The position numbers and the translations under genes are program-made. The notes under the pieces were generated by a model. The model made no database searches and was not told the DNA's origin. It worked only from the letters and a program-made list of their open reading frames with translations. From Natronomonas gomsonensis (lineage in GTDB: Archaea > Halobacteriota > Halobacteria > Halobacteriales > Haloarculaceae), in NCBI RefSeq assembly GCF_013391635.1, contig NZ_JACAWU010000001.1:558001-622000 (forward strand): a DNA stretch of 64,000 bases, written 5' to 3'. Shown in pieces: positions 8,510 to 18,959 of this stretch (position 1 is its first letter; every line of letters begins with the position of its first letter).

Positions 8510-9357
8510 ACAAGCGCCTCCAGGAGGTCGACGTCTCTCACGACGCCCACCAGTTCGTCGCCGGAGACGAGCGGTATCTGCTCGATGTCGTTGGAAATCA
8601 TCAGCTGAGCGGCCTTCCGTGCCGTCTTCGTCCGGGAGACGGTGACGAGGTTGGCGGTCATGTACTCCGAGACGGGGTCGGAGGGAATCTCGACGTTCAG
8701 CGTCGGCACCGCGCGGCTCCCGACGGCCTTGATTCCCTCCCACATCCACTCGTCGTCCTGATTGGCGACGGCGTCACCGGGGTCGGTCTCCCCCTGGACG
8801 ACGCGTGCGACCTCGATGATGTCGACCTCGGTGAGCATCCCGCTGAGTGCACCCGAATCGTCCAACACGACGGCGTAGGGCACGTCGGCGTAGGAGAGTT
8901 CCCGCTCGGCGACCGTCAGCGGCGTTCCCTCGTAGACGGTGTTCACTTCGCGGGTGGCGAGGCCGCCGACCGACGTGTCGCCGTCCTCCTCGCCCTCGGC
9001 GATGGCCCGGACGATGTCGGTGACGGTGACGATACCGACCAACTCGCCGTCGTCGACGACGGGGACGCGGCGCTCGCCGGAGTCGACGACCAACTCGGCC
9101 ACCTCGGTCAGCGTCGCCGACGACCCGATGGTGGGCACTTCCCGAACCAGAAGCGCCAACTGGTCTTCGTCGGGCTGTTCGATGAGCGACTCCCGCGTGA
9201 CGAGTCCCCGAAACACCTCGCCGTCGTCGGTCGATTTGATAATCGGAACCGACGAAAATCCGCGATCCTGGAGGTACTCCAGAACGTCCTCTCGGGTACC
9301 GGGGATTTCGACGGTCACGACCTCCGACCGGGGCGTCATCGCGTCAGCAACGTTCAT
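8506..9357 (-). CDS. Four-CBS-domain protein
   Basis: A 283-residue protein made of two CBS pairs. Repeats begin at MTPRSEVVTVE, then VPTIGSSATLTEVAELVVDS, then TREVNTVYEGTPLTVAEREL, and finally MTANLVTVSRTKTARKAAQL, each ending in the usual GxxxGxVTxxD-like turn (GELVGIVTVTDIV, GELVGVVRDVDLL). CBS pairs bind adenine nucleotides or SAM and act as energy or ligand sensors. No catalytic domain is attached, so the target is unknown. The 4-base overlap with glyS suggests co-expression with glycyl-tRNA synthetase, an arrangement worth noting but of unproven meaning. Confidence 0.88.
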   Translation of the reverse strand: MNVADAMTPRSEVVTVEIPGTREDVLEYLQDRGFSSVPIIKSTDDGEVFRGLVTRESLIEQPDEDQLALLVREVPTIGSSATLTEVAELVVDSGERRVPVVDDGELVGIVTVTDIVRAIAEGEEDGDTSVGGLATREVNTVYEGTPLTVAERELSYADVPYAVVLDDSGALSGMLTEVDIIEVARVVQGETDPGDAVANQDDEWMWEGIKAVGSRAVPTLNVEIPSDPVSEYMTANLVTVSRTKTARKAAQLMISNDIEQIPLVSGDELVGVVRDVDLLEALV

Positions 9358-9437
9358 ACCCACTGAGTATCCGCGCCTTCGTACTAAGTCCACCGACACC
9401 GATTCGTGTCCGTCGGCCGCTCGCGGAGGTGTCTTCT

Positions 9438-9803
9438 CTACTCCTCGATTCGCTCCTTCGAGAGGAACTGCCCCCACAGCCCCCGTCGGTCGGCGACCTC
9501 GTGGTAGGCGCGCTCGCGGAACTGCTCGTAGTCCTCGAACTGCCGGAGGAAATCGAAGATGTCCCGGGAGCCGGGGGGAACGTCGGCCCGTGCCAGCGCC
9601 TGCTCGATGGCGGCGCCACAGGAGTACACCGCATCGTCGGTGACCAGATGCGAGCAGTCCTCGTAGTCGTCGGGGAGTCGTTCCAGTTGTGCGTCGGTGA
9701 GTTCCGCGAACCCGACGATGTCGAGCGTCGTCTTGTCGGCGAAGTAGTCGGCCCACCACGTACAGAAGCCGCAGTCGTCGTCGTAGACGAACGTGTCGCT
9801 CAT
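9438..9803 (-). CDS. DCC-family thiol-disulfide oxidoreductase-like protein (DUF393)
   Basis: A 121-residue protein with the DUF393 signature near its start, VYDDDCGFCTWWADYF, which includes a CxxC pair (C11, C14). The family is predicted to have a thioredoxin-like fold and thiol-disulfide activity, but its substrates are unknown. The start is the ATG at 9803 rather than the TTG two codons earlier. A CCTAAACC element about 27 bases upstream on the minus strand supports a leaderless message. The rest of the protein is acidic and ends KERIEE. It is a single-gene unit. Confidence 0.8.
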   Translation of the reverse strand: MSDTFVYDDDCGFCTWWADYFADKTTLDIVGFAELTDAQLERLPDDYEDCSHLVTDDAVYSCGAAIEQALARADVPPGSRDIFDFLRQFEDYEQFRERAYHEVADRRGLWGQFLSKERIEE

Positions 9804-9842
9804 GTCCAACCGGAGGAACGCCGGCGGTTTAGGTTCCCCGTC

Positions 9843-10310
9843 TCAGGTAAACCGTCCAGTCTCGGCGCCACAGTCGACACACAGCGTCACCAGGGCGGCG
9901 CCGTCGTCGACCGAGTCGATTTCTTGGTCGGTCCGCTCGCCGCACTCCGGACACTCTCGGAGCAGAGTCAACTCGCCGGCGTCGGCCGGCGCGCCAATGC
10001 CGAGAGTTCGGACGCGGCCGTCGGTGTCGTTCCTGCTCCGCTGGAACTCGCCGGCGGCGAACCGAATCGCTTCACCCTCTTCGACCGCCACGTCGCCATC
10101 CTCGGTCTCGAACGTCAGGGTCCCGTCGACGACGTAGAACACCTCCTCTTGGTTCTCGTGGGCGTGATAGCCGAAGGCGGTGCTCTCGCCGGGGTCGAGT
10201 TCGTAAAAGCGCATGCTCATGTGCTCGGTTCCGAGAGCCTTCCCGAGCGGCCGCTTGACCGCCGACGGTCCCATCCAGTTGTCGAGGTCGTCTATGGTGG
10301 CTTTCTCCAT
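9843..10310 (-). CDS. Cupin domain protein with C-terminal zinc ribbon
   Basis: A 155-residue protein. Residues 30-105 form a cupin barrel with candidate metal ligands in GYHAHENQEEVFYVVDG (H49, H51, E55 region) and the second motif EAIRFAAGEFQRS. Residues 115-150 carry two CxxC pairs (C120/C123 and C144/C147), a probable zinc ribbon. Cupins of this size act as small metal enzymes or sensors; the ribbon suggests binding to nucleic acid or a partner. No substrate can be deduced. The ATG at 10310 fits the conserved MEKATIDDLDNW beginning better than an upstream start at 10337. Confidence 0.75.
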   Translation of the reverse strand: MEKATIDDLDNWMGPSAVKRPLGKALGTEHMSMRFYELDPGESTAFGYHAHENQEEVFYVVDGTLTFETEDGDVAVEEGEAIRFAAGEFQRSRNDTDGRVRTLGIGAPADAGELTLLRECPECGERTDQEIDSVDDGAALVTLCVDCGAETGRFT

Positions 10311-10362
10311 ACGCCGCTCTGGGAGGGCGATTAGCAAAAAGGAACCGGGCAGTTGGGCTACG

Positions 10363-11400
10363 TCACTCCGGCTTCAGCCCTTCGCCCTGCACGCGCATGA
10401 CCGATTCGCCGTCGGGGAGGTTCGGCGCGTCGACCAGTTTGACGATGCGTTTGTTCCCCTTCGACTTCCGGAGGTACATCCGGAACGTCGACTTGTGGCC
10501 GAGGATGTTGCCACCGATGGGCTTCGTCGGGTCGCCGAAGAAGGCGTCGGGATTCGACTGGACCTGGTTCGTGACGACGACCGCGGAGTTGTAGAGGTTG
10601 CCGACGCGGTCGATGTCGTGGAGGTGCTTGTTGAGTTTCTGCTGGCGGTCGGCCAACTCGCCGCGGCCGACGTACTCCGCACGGAAGTGGGCCGTCAGCG
10701 AGTCGACACACAGCAGGCGGACCGGATACTCGTCTTCCTCGTATTCGCTTGCGATTTCCTTCGCCTTCTCGGCGAGCAGAATCTGGTGGTTGGAGTTGAA
10801 CGCCTTCGCGACGTGAATCTTGTCGAGGAACGACTGGACGAGTTCCTCCATCGTCTCCTCGTCATCGATACTGCCCTCGATTTCGCGGTCTTCCAGCGCC
10901 GCTTCGAGGACGTCGTCCGGCAGGCCGCGGACCATCTCGTCGATGCGCTCCGGTCGGAACGTGTCCTCGCTGTCGACGAAGATACAGCGGCCGTGGAGTC
11001 CGCCCTGCTCTTTGGGGAGTTGGACGTTCACCGCGAGCTGATGGGTCACCTGCGATTTCCCGGCGCCGAACTCGCCGTACACTTCGGTGATAGATTGGGT
11101 CTCGACGCCGCCACCGAGCATCTCGTCGACTTCGGGAATGAGCCACTCGAGTTTTCCGATTTTCTCCCGGCGTTCGAGTACGTCCGTGCCGGTCTCGAAG
11201 CCACCAATGTCGGCGGCCTCGCGTGCGGCCTGGATGATGTCGTTGGCGTTCGATTCGCCCACGTCGGCGGTGTTCGAGAGTTCGCCGGGACTCGCGACGG
11301 CGACGCTCTGATACGATTCGAAACCGTTCTCCTGAAGCTTCTCTGCGGTCGCGGGCCCGACGCCCGGGAGGTCCTCGAGGTCTTCGCCTGATGCTGCCAT
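10363..11400 (-). CDS. radA: DNA repair and recombination recombinase RadA
   Basis: A 345-residue archaeal RadA (Rad51/RecA family), which forms filaments on single-stranded DNA and catalyses strand exchange. The N-terminal helix-hairpin-helix reads [15 protein letters not shown]. The ATPase core has Walker [10 protein letters not shown] and Walker B-like [14 protein letters not shown]1/L2 regions lie near [16 protein letters not shown], and the C-terminus ends VQGEGLKPE. There is no intein insertion and the length is typical. The ATG at 11400 is supported by a TATA-like TTTATGTA (minus strand, 11423-11430) about 27 bases upstream. Confidence 0.96.
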   Translation of the reverse strand: MAASGEDLEDLPGVGPATAEKLQENGFESYQSVAVASPGELSNTADVGESNANDIIQAAREAADIGGFETGTDVLERREKIGKLEWLIPEVDEMLGGGVETQSITEVYGEFGAGKSQVTHQLAVNVQLPKEQGGLHGRCIFVDSEDTFRPERIDEMVRGLPDDVLEAALEDREIEGSIDDEETMEELVQSFLDKIHVAKAFNSNHQILLAEKAKEIASEYEEDEYPVRLLCVDSLTAHFRAEYVGRGELADRQQKLNKHLHDIDRVGNLYNSAVVVTNQVQSNPDAFFGDPTKPIGGNILGHKSTFRMYLRKSKGNKRIVKLVDAPNLPDGESVMRVQGEGLKPE

Positions 11401-11422
11401 ATCCGTCCCTGTGTCCGCCCGG

Positions 11423-11430
11423 TACATAAA
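11423..11430 (-). promoter_or_regulatory. TATA element of radA
   Basis: TTTATGTA on the minus strand is centred about 27 bases before the radA ATG, which indicates a leaderless transcript and excludes the longer open frame from 11427. Confidence 0.5.
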
Positions 11431-11516
11431 GCCTCGTTAACAGCCAAGTGAAAGTGAAAATGCGGGCAAGGAGCGGGGCGAAAATCGTGACCGACCGAAG
11501 GTTTAGAAACCGAGCC

Positions 11517-12119
11517 TCAGCCCCACGGGTGTGTGTCTCCCTCGGGCCACATCGGATACCAGTAGGTCGTGTCGTCCTCAACCGACAACTCGCCGTCGAG
11601 GACGCTCTCCAGTTTGAACTCGACCTTGTTGTCGCGCTCGCGACCGCCCGTCGGAACGAACGGGTAGTACGACCCCCGGCGGAAGGAGTACACCCAGTAG
11701 GCGGTCTGTCCGTCGCGTTCGAAGGCGAAAAGCGCCGCCAGCAGTCGCGAGCCGAACCCCTCCTCGACGAGCGTGTCCGCAGCGAAGTGGATGCTCGTCA
11801 CGAGGTCCTCGAACCCGGTGTCGTGGAGGACGACCCAGTGGTAGCCGTGGGCGTCCTCGACGAACTCGGCTGTCGTCCCCGTCTCGGCTTCGCCGGCCGC
11901 GAGGATGGCCTCGACTTCCTCGCGTGCACGCTGGAACGCCGTGCTGTCGACGTTCGAGAAACACAGCGCCGCGTCGCCGGTCGGCGCGAAGTCGAGGTCG
12001 GCCTCCATCGTCAGATACGCCGTCGACATCCCGAACAGGTCCTCGGGGTCGGCCTCACGGGCCGCGTCGGCCTCCGCGCTCAACCCCAGCACCTGCCGGA
12101 TGGTGTCGAACACTCCCAT
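11517..12119 (-). CDS. PspAB-like haloarchaeal protein
   Basis: A 200-residue acidic cytosolic protein beginning MGVFDTIRQVLGLSAEADAA. It contains DPEDLFGMSTAYLTMEADL and a tryptophan/tyrosine-rich C-terminal half (YWVYSFRRGSYYPFVP, TTYWYPMWPEGD). I recognise this pattern as the haloarchaeal family annotated PspAB, associated with PspA or HtpX membrane-stress genes. That link comes from memory of annotations, and no pspA or htpX neighbour is visible here. The ATG at 12119 is chosen because a CTATAA element (minus strand, about 12145-12150) lies about 28 bases upstream. No catalytic motif is evident. Confidence 0.6.
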   Translation of the reverse strand: MGVFDTIRQVLGLSAEADAAREADPEDLFGMSTAYLTMEADLDFAPTGDAALCFSNVDSTAFQRAREEVEAILAAGEAETGTTAEFVEDAHGYHWVVLHDTGFEDLVTSIHFAADTLVEEGFGSRLLAALFAFERDGQTAYWVYSFRRGSYYPFVPTGGRERDNKVEFKLESVLDGELSVEDDTTYWYPMWPEGDTHPWG

Positions 12120-12281
12120 TGGCGAATCCTCGGTTCCCCGGCGGCTTATAGCCGGCGCGTCCGGCCGAGGGTTCATATACCGGAACGCGGCCACCAGCCG
12201 TGTGACCTGACGACCGACGGCGGTCCGCCGGGGCCGGAGTGCGGGACACGGGCCGTCGACCGGGAGCGTCCCGCCTGTTCG

Positions 12282-14381
<2,100 letters not shown>

Positions 14382-14424
14382 TCAAAAATCGCGGTGTCAC
14401 ACTGTCCGGCGCTGGCAGTTGTTG

Positions 14425-15534
14425 TTACAACTCGGCCACGTCCTCGATGGCGTCGGTCAGTTCCTTGATGCTCTCGACGGTGTGTTCGCCCATGTGGCCA
14501 ATGCGGAACGACTCCTCGCCAATCGACCCGTAGCCGCTGGAAAAGGCCATGTCGTACTCCTCGGAGACGGCCTCGACGGTTTCGGCCACGTCGATGCCGC
14601 GGGTGTTCTCGACGCAGGTCACGGTCTGGGACTCGTAGCCCTCCTCGGCGAACAGCCCGAAGTGCTCTTCGGCCCACTCGCGGGTGTACTCGGCCATCTC
14701 GCGGTGTCGCTGGTCGCGGGCGTCGTGGCCCTCCTCGAGCATGTGTTTCATCTGCTTGCGGTAGGCGAGCATGAGCGGAATCGCCGGCGTCGAGTGGGTC
14801 TGACCCTTCCGGTCGTAGTAATCCAGCGTGCGCTGGAAGCCGCCGTACCACGAGGCCGACTCCTTGCCGACCTCACGCTCGTAGGCGTCCTCGCTGACGG
14901 TACAGACCGCGAGTCCGGGCGGCATGGCGAAGGCCTTCTGGGTCGACGTGAAGATGGCGTCGATGTTGTGGCCCTCGATGTCGATGAAGTCGCCGCCGAG
15001 ACAGGAGATGGCGTCGACGACGAAGTAGGTGTCCGGATAGTCGCCGAGCAGGTCGCCGATTTCCTCGACCGGGTTGCGGACGCCGGTCGACGTCTCGTTC
15101 ATCACGACGCCGACGGCGTCGTATCCCTCTTCGCTCTCTTCGAGTGCGGCGCGGACGTCGTCGGGTTTGACCGCCTGCCCCCACTCGTACTCGATGCGGT
15201 CGACCTCCTTGCCGAGTCGCTCGGCGACGTTGGCCTGCCGTTCGCTGAACGCCCCGCTCGTCGGAACGAGCATCCGGTCGTCGACGAGGTTGAGCGTCGT
15301 CGCCTCCCAGAACTCCGTTCCGGAGGCCGTCAGGATTACCACGTCCTGTTCGGTGTCGAGGAACTCCTTGGTGTCCTCGACGATGGTCGTATAGAGGTCC
15401 GTCATCCGGTCCATGCGGTGGCCGAACATCGGTTCACACATCGCCTCGATGACGTCCTCGCGCACTTCGGTCGGGCCGGGAAGATACAGCGTCTTGTCGG
15501 GATAATCCCCCGTGTATTCGCTTTTTTCGGTCAT
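14425..15534 (-). CDS. Class V aminotransferase (serine-pyruvate / alanine-glyoxylate type)
   Basis: A 369-residue PLP-dependent enzyme of fold type I, class V. It starts MTEKSEYTGDYPDKTLYLPG and contains TASGTEFWEATTLNL, the cofactor aspartate region YFVVDAISCLGGDF, and the PLP-lysine segment FTSTQKAFAMPPGLAVC. It ends with a small-domain pattern FRIGHMGEHT. Members transfer amino groups between serine, alanine or aspartate and glyoxylate or pyruvate; the actual pair cannot be read from sequence. Its promoter probably lies in the AT-rich palindrome at 15576-15590. It is a single-gene unit. Confidence 0.88.
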   Translation of the reverse strand: MTEKSEYTGDYPDKTLYLPGPTEVREDVIEAMCEPMFGHRMDRMTDLYTTIVEDTKEFLDTEQDVVILTASGTEFWEATTLNLVDDRMLVPTSGAFSERQANVAERLGKEVDRIEYEWGQAVKPDDVRAALEESEEGYDAVGVVMNETSTGVRNPVEEIGDLLGDYPDTYFVVDAISCLGGDFIDIEGHNIDAIFTSTQKAFAMPPGLAVCTVSEDAYEREVGKESASWYGGFQRTLDYYDRKGQTHSTPAIPLMLAYRKQMKHMLEEGHDARDQRHREMAEYTREWAEEHFGLFAEEGYESQTVTCVENTRGIDVAETVEAVSEEYDMAFSSGYGSIGEESFRIGHMGEHTVESIKELTDAIEDVAEL

Positions 15535-15575
15535 AGGAACACCTAGATACCAGTACCCTCTACGCGGGACGGCAT

Positions 15576-15590
15576 GGTATTTTTGATACC
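15576..15590. promoter_or_regulatory. AT-rich palindrome, candidate promoter/operator
   Basis: GGTAT and ATACC flank TTTTG, forming a 5-base inverted repeat in an otherwise GC-rich area. On the minus strand it supplies a TATA-like ATCAAAAATA about 45-50 bases before the aminotransferase ATG. On the plus strand it could serve the putative RNA that follows. The double role is inference. Confidence 0.35.
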
Positions 15591-15833
15591 GTCGGGGCGA
15601 CCGCCGCTGCGCCAGCGGTCGGGCGTCGAAACCCGAACCTTCGGAGATTGCGTGTATCAACCGAAGCAATGTCGAGCATCCGCCGAACGGGGCGCTTGGA
15701 AAGCGCCCTTGAAGGCGGTTCCCGGTGCCGACCGGAGGGAGGCACCGTAGCGCGTACGGACTGGAGGCGGCCGTCAGGCCGTCGAAAGGAGTACGCGCGC
15801 ATATTTTCCCCAAGTTTTTGTCGCGGAGGCGTG

Positions 15834-15854
15834 TTCGGCGCGTTCCGCGCCGAA
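15834..15854. terminator. Perfect 9-bp hairpin downstream of the MFS gene
   Basis: TTCGGCGCG, TTC, CGCGCCGAA form a perfect 9-bp stem with a 3-base loop, 27 bases past the end of the minus-strand MFS gene. It may help to end or stabilise that transcript, or belong to the structured region to its left. Confidence 0.35.
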
Positions 15855-15880
15855 TCGCCGGAGCGTGCAAAAAGTGGGTA

Positions 15881-17071
15881 TCACTCGGGACTGCCGAACG
15901 TCGCCGTCGGGTCGGGCACGACCCGTAGCAACACCGGCAACGCGAGGAGGACGATACCCATCTCCAGTGCGCCGGCGACCGCGAAGGCCGCGAAGAAGCC
16001 GTACGCCGAGGCGATGGTGCCGCCGCCGAGAATCCCGCCCAGGAAGCCGAGACTGCCGAAGATGTTGAACCCGCCCATCGCCGCCCCGCGCTCGCCGGCG
16101 GCGGCCATGTCGGTGACCAGCGCCATCGTCGCGGGCGCGACCAGCGCGCCGAGGACGCCGACCAGCACCATTCCGGCGGCGGCGAGTTCGACGGTCGGCG
16201 CGAGGCCGACGCCGACGATGGCGGCGCCGTATCCGACCGACCCCGCGACGATGGGGACGACGCGGCCAACGCGGTCCGACAGCACGCCGAGGGGGTACTG
16301 CAGGAGCGCAAAAGGTGCGAAGAAACACGCGAGGACGAGTCCCGTCGCCGCCGGGTCGAGGTCGAACGTCTGCCGGAAGTAGAACGTCCCGACCAATCCG
16401 AAGAAGCCGGCGGTGAAGCGGTCGGCGAACCCGAAGGCGTAGGGGACGAGCAACTCGGGTGTCGCCCGAACGCCGTCGAGGACGCGGTCGAGGCCGCCGC
16501 GGGCGGTCGGCGCGCGGTCCGGAACCGTCGCCATCACGACCGCGACGACCAACAGCAGGGCCGCCGAGACGACGATGGGGCCGAGGGGCCCGAAATTGTA
16601 CAACTGTCCGCCAATCGGTGCGCCCAGCGCCGCTCCCGCGCCGATGGCGATGCCCGCAGCCCCCATGTTCCGGCCGTGGCCGCCGTCCAAATCCATCAGC
16701 ATCGTTATCGACAGCGAGAACGCGCCGATGGTGAACGACCCTTCGAGGAACCGGAGCGCGAGCGCAGTCCGGAAATCGCCGATTCCGGTGACGACGACGG
16801 CCAGCAGGGCGAGATAGGCGACGGCACCGCCGAGGGCACCCGCGACGATGAACGGGATTCGTCGGCCGGCACGGTCGGACAGCACTCCCCAGACCGCCGA
16901 AAACAGCACGAACGCGACCAACTGGACGGCGAGAAACGCGGTGCTGGCGTCGATGGTGGTGTCGCCGCCCAGCGCCGCGACGAGTTCGTCGACCCCCGGA
17001 TACACCAAGAGCTGGGTGAACAGGACGACGAACACCACGCCGGCCAGTCGGGCGCGTTCGCTACGGCTCAC
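15881..17071 (-). CDS. Major facilitator superfamily transporter
   Basis: A 396-residue membrane protein with about 12 hydrophobic spans in two six-span halves. The MFS loop signature is visible after span 2 (GVLSDRAGRRIPFIVAG) and again in the second half (GVLSDRVGRVVPIVAG). The substrate is unknown; the pattern fits drug- or sugar-efflux type MFS carriers. The start is GTG at 17071 (VSRSERARLAG); an AAATAC element about 25 bases upstream supports it, and the nearby ATG is out of frame. It is divergent from the PhnP-like gene. Confidence 0.85.
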   Translation of the reverse strand: MSRSERARLAGVVFVVLFTQLLVYPGVDELVAALGGDTTIDASTAFLAVQLVAFVLFSAVWGVLSDRAGRRIPFIVAGALGGAVAYLALLAVVVTGIGDFRTALALRFLEGSFTIGAFSLSITMLMDLDGGHGRNMGAAGIAIGAGAALGAPIGGQLYNFGPLGPIVVSAALLLVVAVVMATVPDRAPTARGGLDRVLDGVRATPELLVPYAFGFADRFTAGFFGLVGTFYFRQTFDLDPAATGLVLACFFAPFALLQYPLGVLSDRVGRVVPIVAGSVGYGAAIVGVGLAPTVELAAAGMVLVGVLGALVAPATMALVTDMAAAGERGAAMGGFNIFGSLGFLGGILGGGTIASAYGFFAAFAVAGALEMGIVLLALPVLLRVVPDPTATFGSPE

Positions 17072-17156
17072 GCCATCCCGTTGACTCTCGAAGTATTTGT
17101 CTCGCGTGGCTCACGTCGGCAGGCGGCTTTTTGACCGGCCGGCCCCACAACCGCCC

Positions 17157-18041
17157 ATGACGCTCTCGGTCACGGTGCTCGGCAGCGGGGGTAACTCCCC
17201 GATTCCGACGCCGACCTGCGGGTGTCGGGTGTGCGAACGCGCACGCGAAGTCGGCGTTCCCCACGCCCGACACGGCAACTCGCTGTACATCGAGGAGCTG
17301 TCGGCGATGGTCGACGCCCCAGAATTCGTCTACGAGAACCTCGAACGCGAGGCCGTCGACGACCTCGAGTACATCTTTCTCACCCACTGGCACCCGGACC
17401 ACGCCGCCGGCCTCCGCGTCGTCCAGTCGCGCTCGATGGAGCGGATATTCGACGACGCCGACCACGGCCTCATCGAGACCGCCCGAAGCAACCGACCGAC
17501 GCTGGTGACGACGCGTCGCGTCTACGAGCGCACCTGCGAGCTGTACGACGGCCTCAGACACTTCGTCGAAGACATCGGCTTCGCCGACACCCACTTCCTC
17601 GACGACGACCCCCTGACCGTCGGCGACGCCCGAGTCGAGGCGATTCCCTATTCGCTGTCGGGCGATGGCGACCCCGATGCGACCGCCTTCGTACTCGAAC
17701 GTGGCGAGACGACAGCCGTGTTCGCCGTCGACGACGCCAGACACCTCGAGGAGGCGGCACTGCCCGACGACATCGACCTCGCGGTCTTCGAGTGTGGGTA
17801 CTTTTCGGAGACGCCCGACGGAACGCGGATTTTGACCGAAGTCGACGACGCCATCATGAGCGAGGAACTCACCCACGAGGAGGTCATGACACGGGTCGAA
17901 CGGGTCGACGCCGACCGAACCGTCTTGACCGAAATCGAACACCTCTACGGCCGCACGTACGACGACTTCCGCGCCCTCGAATCGACCGACGGCTACGAGG
18001 GCGTCGAGTTCGCCTACGACGGCCTCCGGTTTACCGTGTGA
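17157..18041 (+). CDS. MBL-fold phosphodiesterase, PhnP-like
   Basis: A 294-residue metallo-beta-lactamase fold protein. N-terminal MTLSVTVLGSGGNSPIPTPT precedes a cysteine cluster C21, C23, C26 (CGCRVCERA), a zinc-site trait of PhnP and related phosphodiesterases. The metal motif HWHPDH is at 77-82, followed by later ligands in SLSGDGD and AVDDARHLEE. It probably hydrolyses a cyclic phosphate or phosphodiester in the cytoplasm. No phosphonate genes are nearby, so a PhnP role is not implied. The ATG at 17157 is preferred over upstream starts, as the conserved fold begins at once. A TTTTTGAC element sits about 26 bases upstream. Confidence 0.75.
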   Translation: MTLSVTVLGSGGNSPIPTPTCGCRVCERAREVGVPHARHGNSLYIEELSAMVDAPEFVYENLEREAVDDLEYIFLTHWHPDHAAGLRVVQSRSMERIFDDADHGLIETARSNRPTLVTTRRVYERTCELYDGLRHFVEDIGFADTHFLDDDPLTVGDARVEAIPYSLSGDGDPDATAFVLERGETTAVFAVDDARHLEEAALPDDIDLAVFECGYFSETPDGTRILTEVDDAIMSEELTHEEVMTRVERVDADRTVLTEIEHLYGRTYDDFRALESTDGYEGVEFAYDGLRFTV

Positions 18042-18094
18042 CCCCGTCGCGCTCCACCGGCATTTAAGCCACCGCGCCGCAACGCCCGGCGTGT

Positions 18095-18796
18095 ATGCCG
18101 AACGCCATCATCGTCGGCGCGTCCTCCGGTATCGGACGGGCGCTGGCGAAGGAACTCTCCCGAGAGTACGACCTCGGGCTCGCGGCCCGTCGGACCGACC
18201 GCCTCCGGGCCGTCGGCGAGGACATCGGCGGCGCCCACGTCGCCGAAATCGACGTGACACAGCCCGAGGCCCGCGAGCGATTCGACGACCTCGTCGACTC
18301 GCTGGGCGGCGTCGATTTGGTCGTCATCTCCTCGGGCATCGGCCGGCACAACCCCGACCTCGAGTGGGAGCCCGAACACGACACCGTCGCCGTGAACGTC
18401 CGTGGCTTCACCGCCATCGCTACCGCCGCGATGGAACACTTCGAGGCGACCGACGGCGGCCACCTGGTCGGTATCTCCTCGGTGGCCGGCGAAATCGGCA
18501 GTCCGTCGCTTCCGGCCTACAGCGCCTCGAAGGCCTACGTCTCCCGGTATCTGGAAGGGCTCCGGTATCGCGCCGGCGACGAAATCGCCGTCACCGACGT
18601 TCGCCCCGGGTTCGTCGACACGCCGATGTCACCCGAAACCGAGCGCTTCTGGGAGTGTTCGCCCGAAACCGCCGCCGGCCAGATTGCCCGCGCCATCTCG
18701 AAGGAGAAGTCCGTCGCCTACGTCACCCGCCGCTGGTGGCTCGTCTCGAAGGTGCTGGGTCTCCTCCCCGACCGCTATCGAGCGGGCGTGATGTAA
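18095..18796 (+). CDS. SDR-family oxidoreductase
   Basis: A 233-residue short-chain dehydrogenase/reductase. It has the Rossmann nucleotide motif GASSGIG at 8-14, an NVRGF stretch at about 101-105, catalytic serine in GISSV (128-129), and the YxxxK pair Y142/K146 (AYSASKAY). ARRTDR after the second strand suggests NADP(H) preference. The substrate cannot be read from sequence. An ATTTAAG box about 30 bases upstream gives it its own promoter. It follows the PhnP-like gene by 53 bases on the same strand. Confidence 0.87.
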   Translation: MPNAIIVGASSGIGRALAKELSREYDLGLAARRTDRLRAVGEDIGGAHVAEIDVTQPEARERFDDLVDSLGGVDLVVISSGIGRHNPDLEWEPEHDTVAVNVRGFTAIATAAMEHFEATDGGHLVGISSVAGEIGSPSLPAYSASKAYVSRYLEGLRYRAGDEIAVTDVRPGFVDTPMSPETERFWECSPETAAGQIARAISKEKSVAYVTRRWWLVSKVLGLLPDRYRAGVM

Positions 18797-18959
18797 CCGG
18801 AGTGAATGTAGTCGCCGATTCTCACGGGGGCGCGCTGGCGGGCCGTTCCGGGTCGCTGTGTGCGGTATCCTATCGGTTCCAGTCGAACTAGGGGGGTTGC
18901 GATTTGGGTGAAAACTCGTCGGTCGGGAGGGTTTTGTCGCTCGGCGTCGGTGTCGGCGT

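Larger units (their letters stand above)
15535..15880. other. Gene-free stretch rich in stem-loops; candidate structured RNA
   Basis: These 346 bases hold no convincing protein gene. They carry a run of perfect inverted repeats: GGTAT/ATACC (15576-15590), CCGCTG-CGC-CAGCGG (15604-15618), GGGCGCTT-GGA-AAGCGCCC (15690-15708), GGTGCC/GGCACC (15724-15746), and GCGCGTAC/GTACGCGC (15750-15798) enclosing GGCC-GTCA-GGCC. A T-rich tract follows (15801-15820), then another perfect hairpin (15834-15854). On the plus strand the order AT-rich promoter-like block, stem-loops, T tract resembles a non-coding RNA gene. I found no RNase P or SRP RNA signature motifs, so the identity is open. Confidence 0.4.

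Noticed and set aside
15560-15860. RNase P RNA or SRP 7S RNA in the stem-loop region
   Set aside because: The conserved RNase P core and the SRP domain IV loop could not be found on either strand, so only an unnamed structured region is reported.
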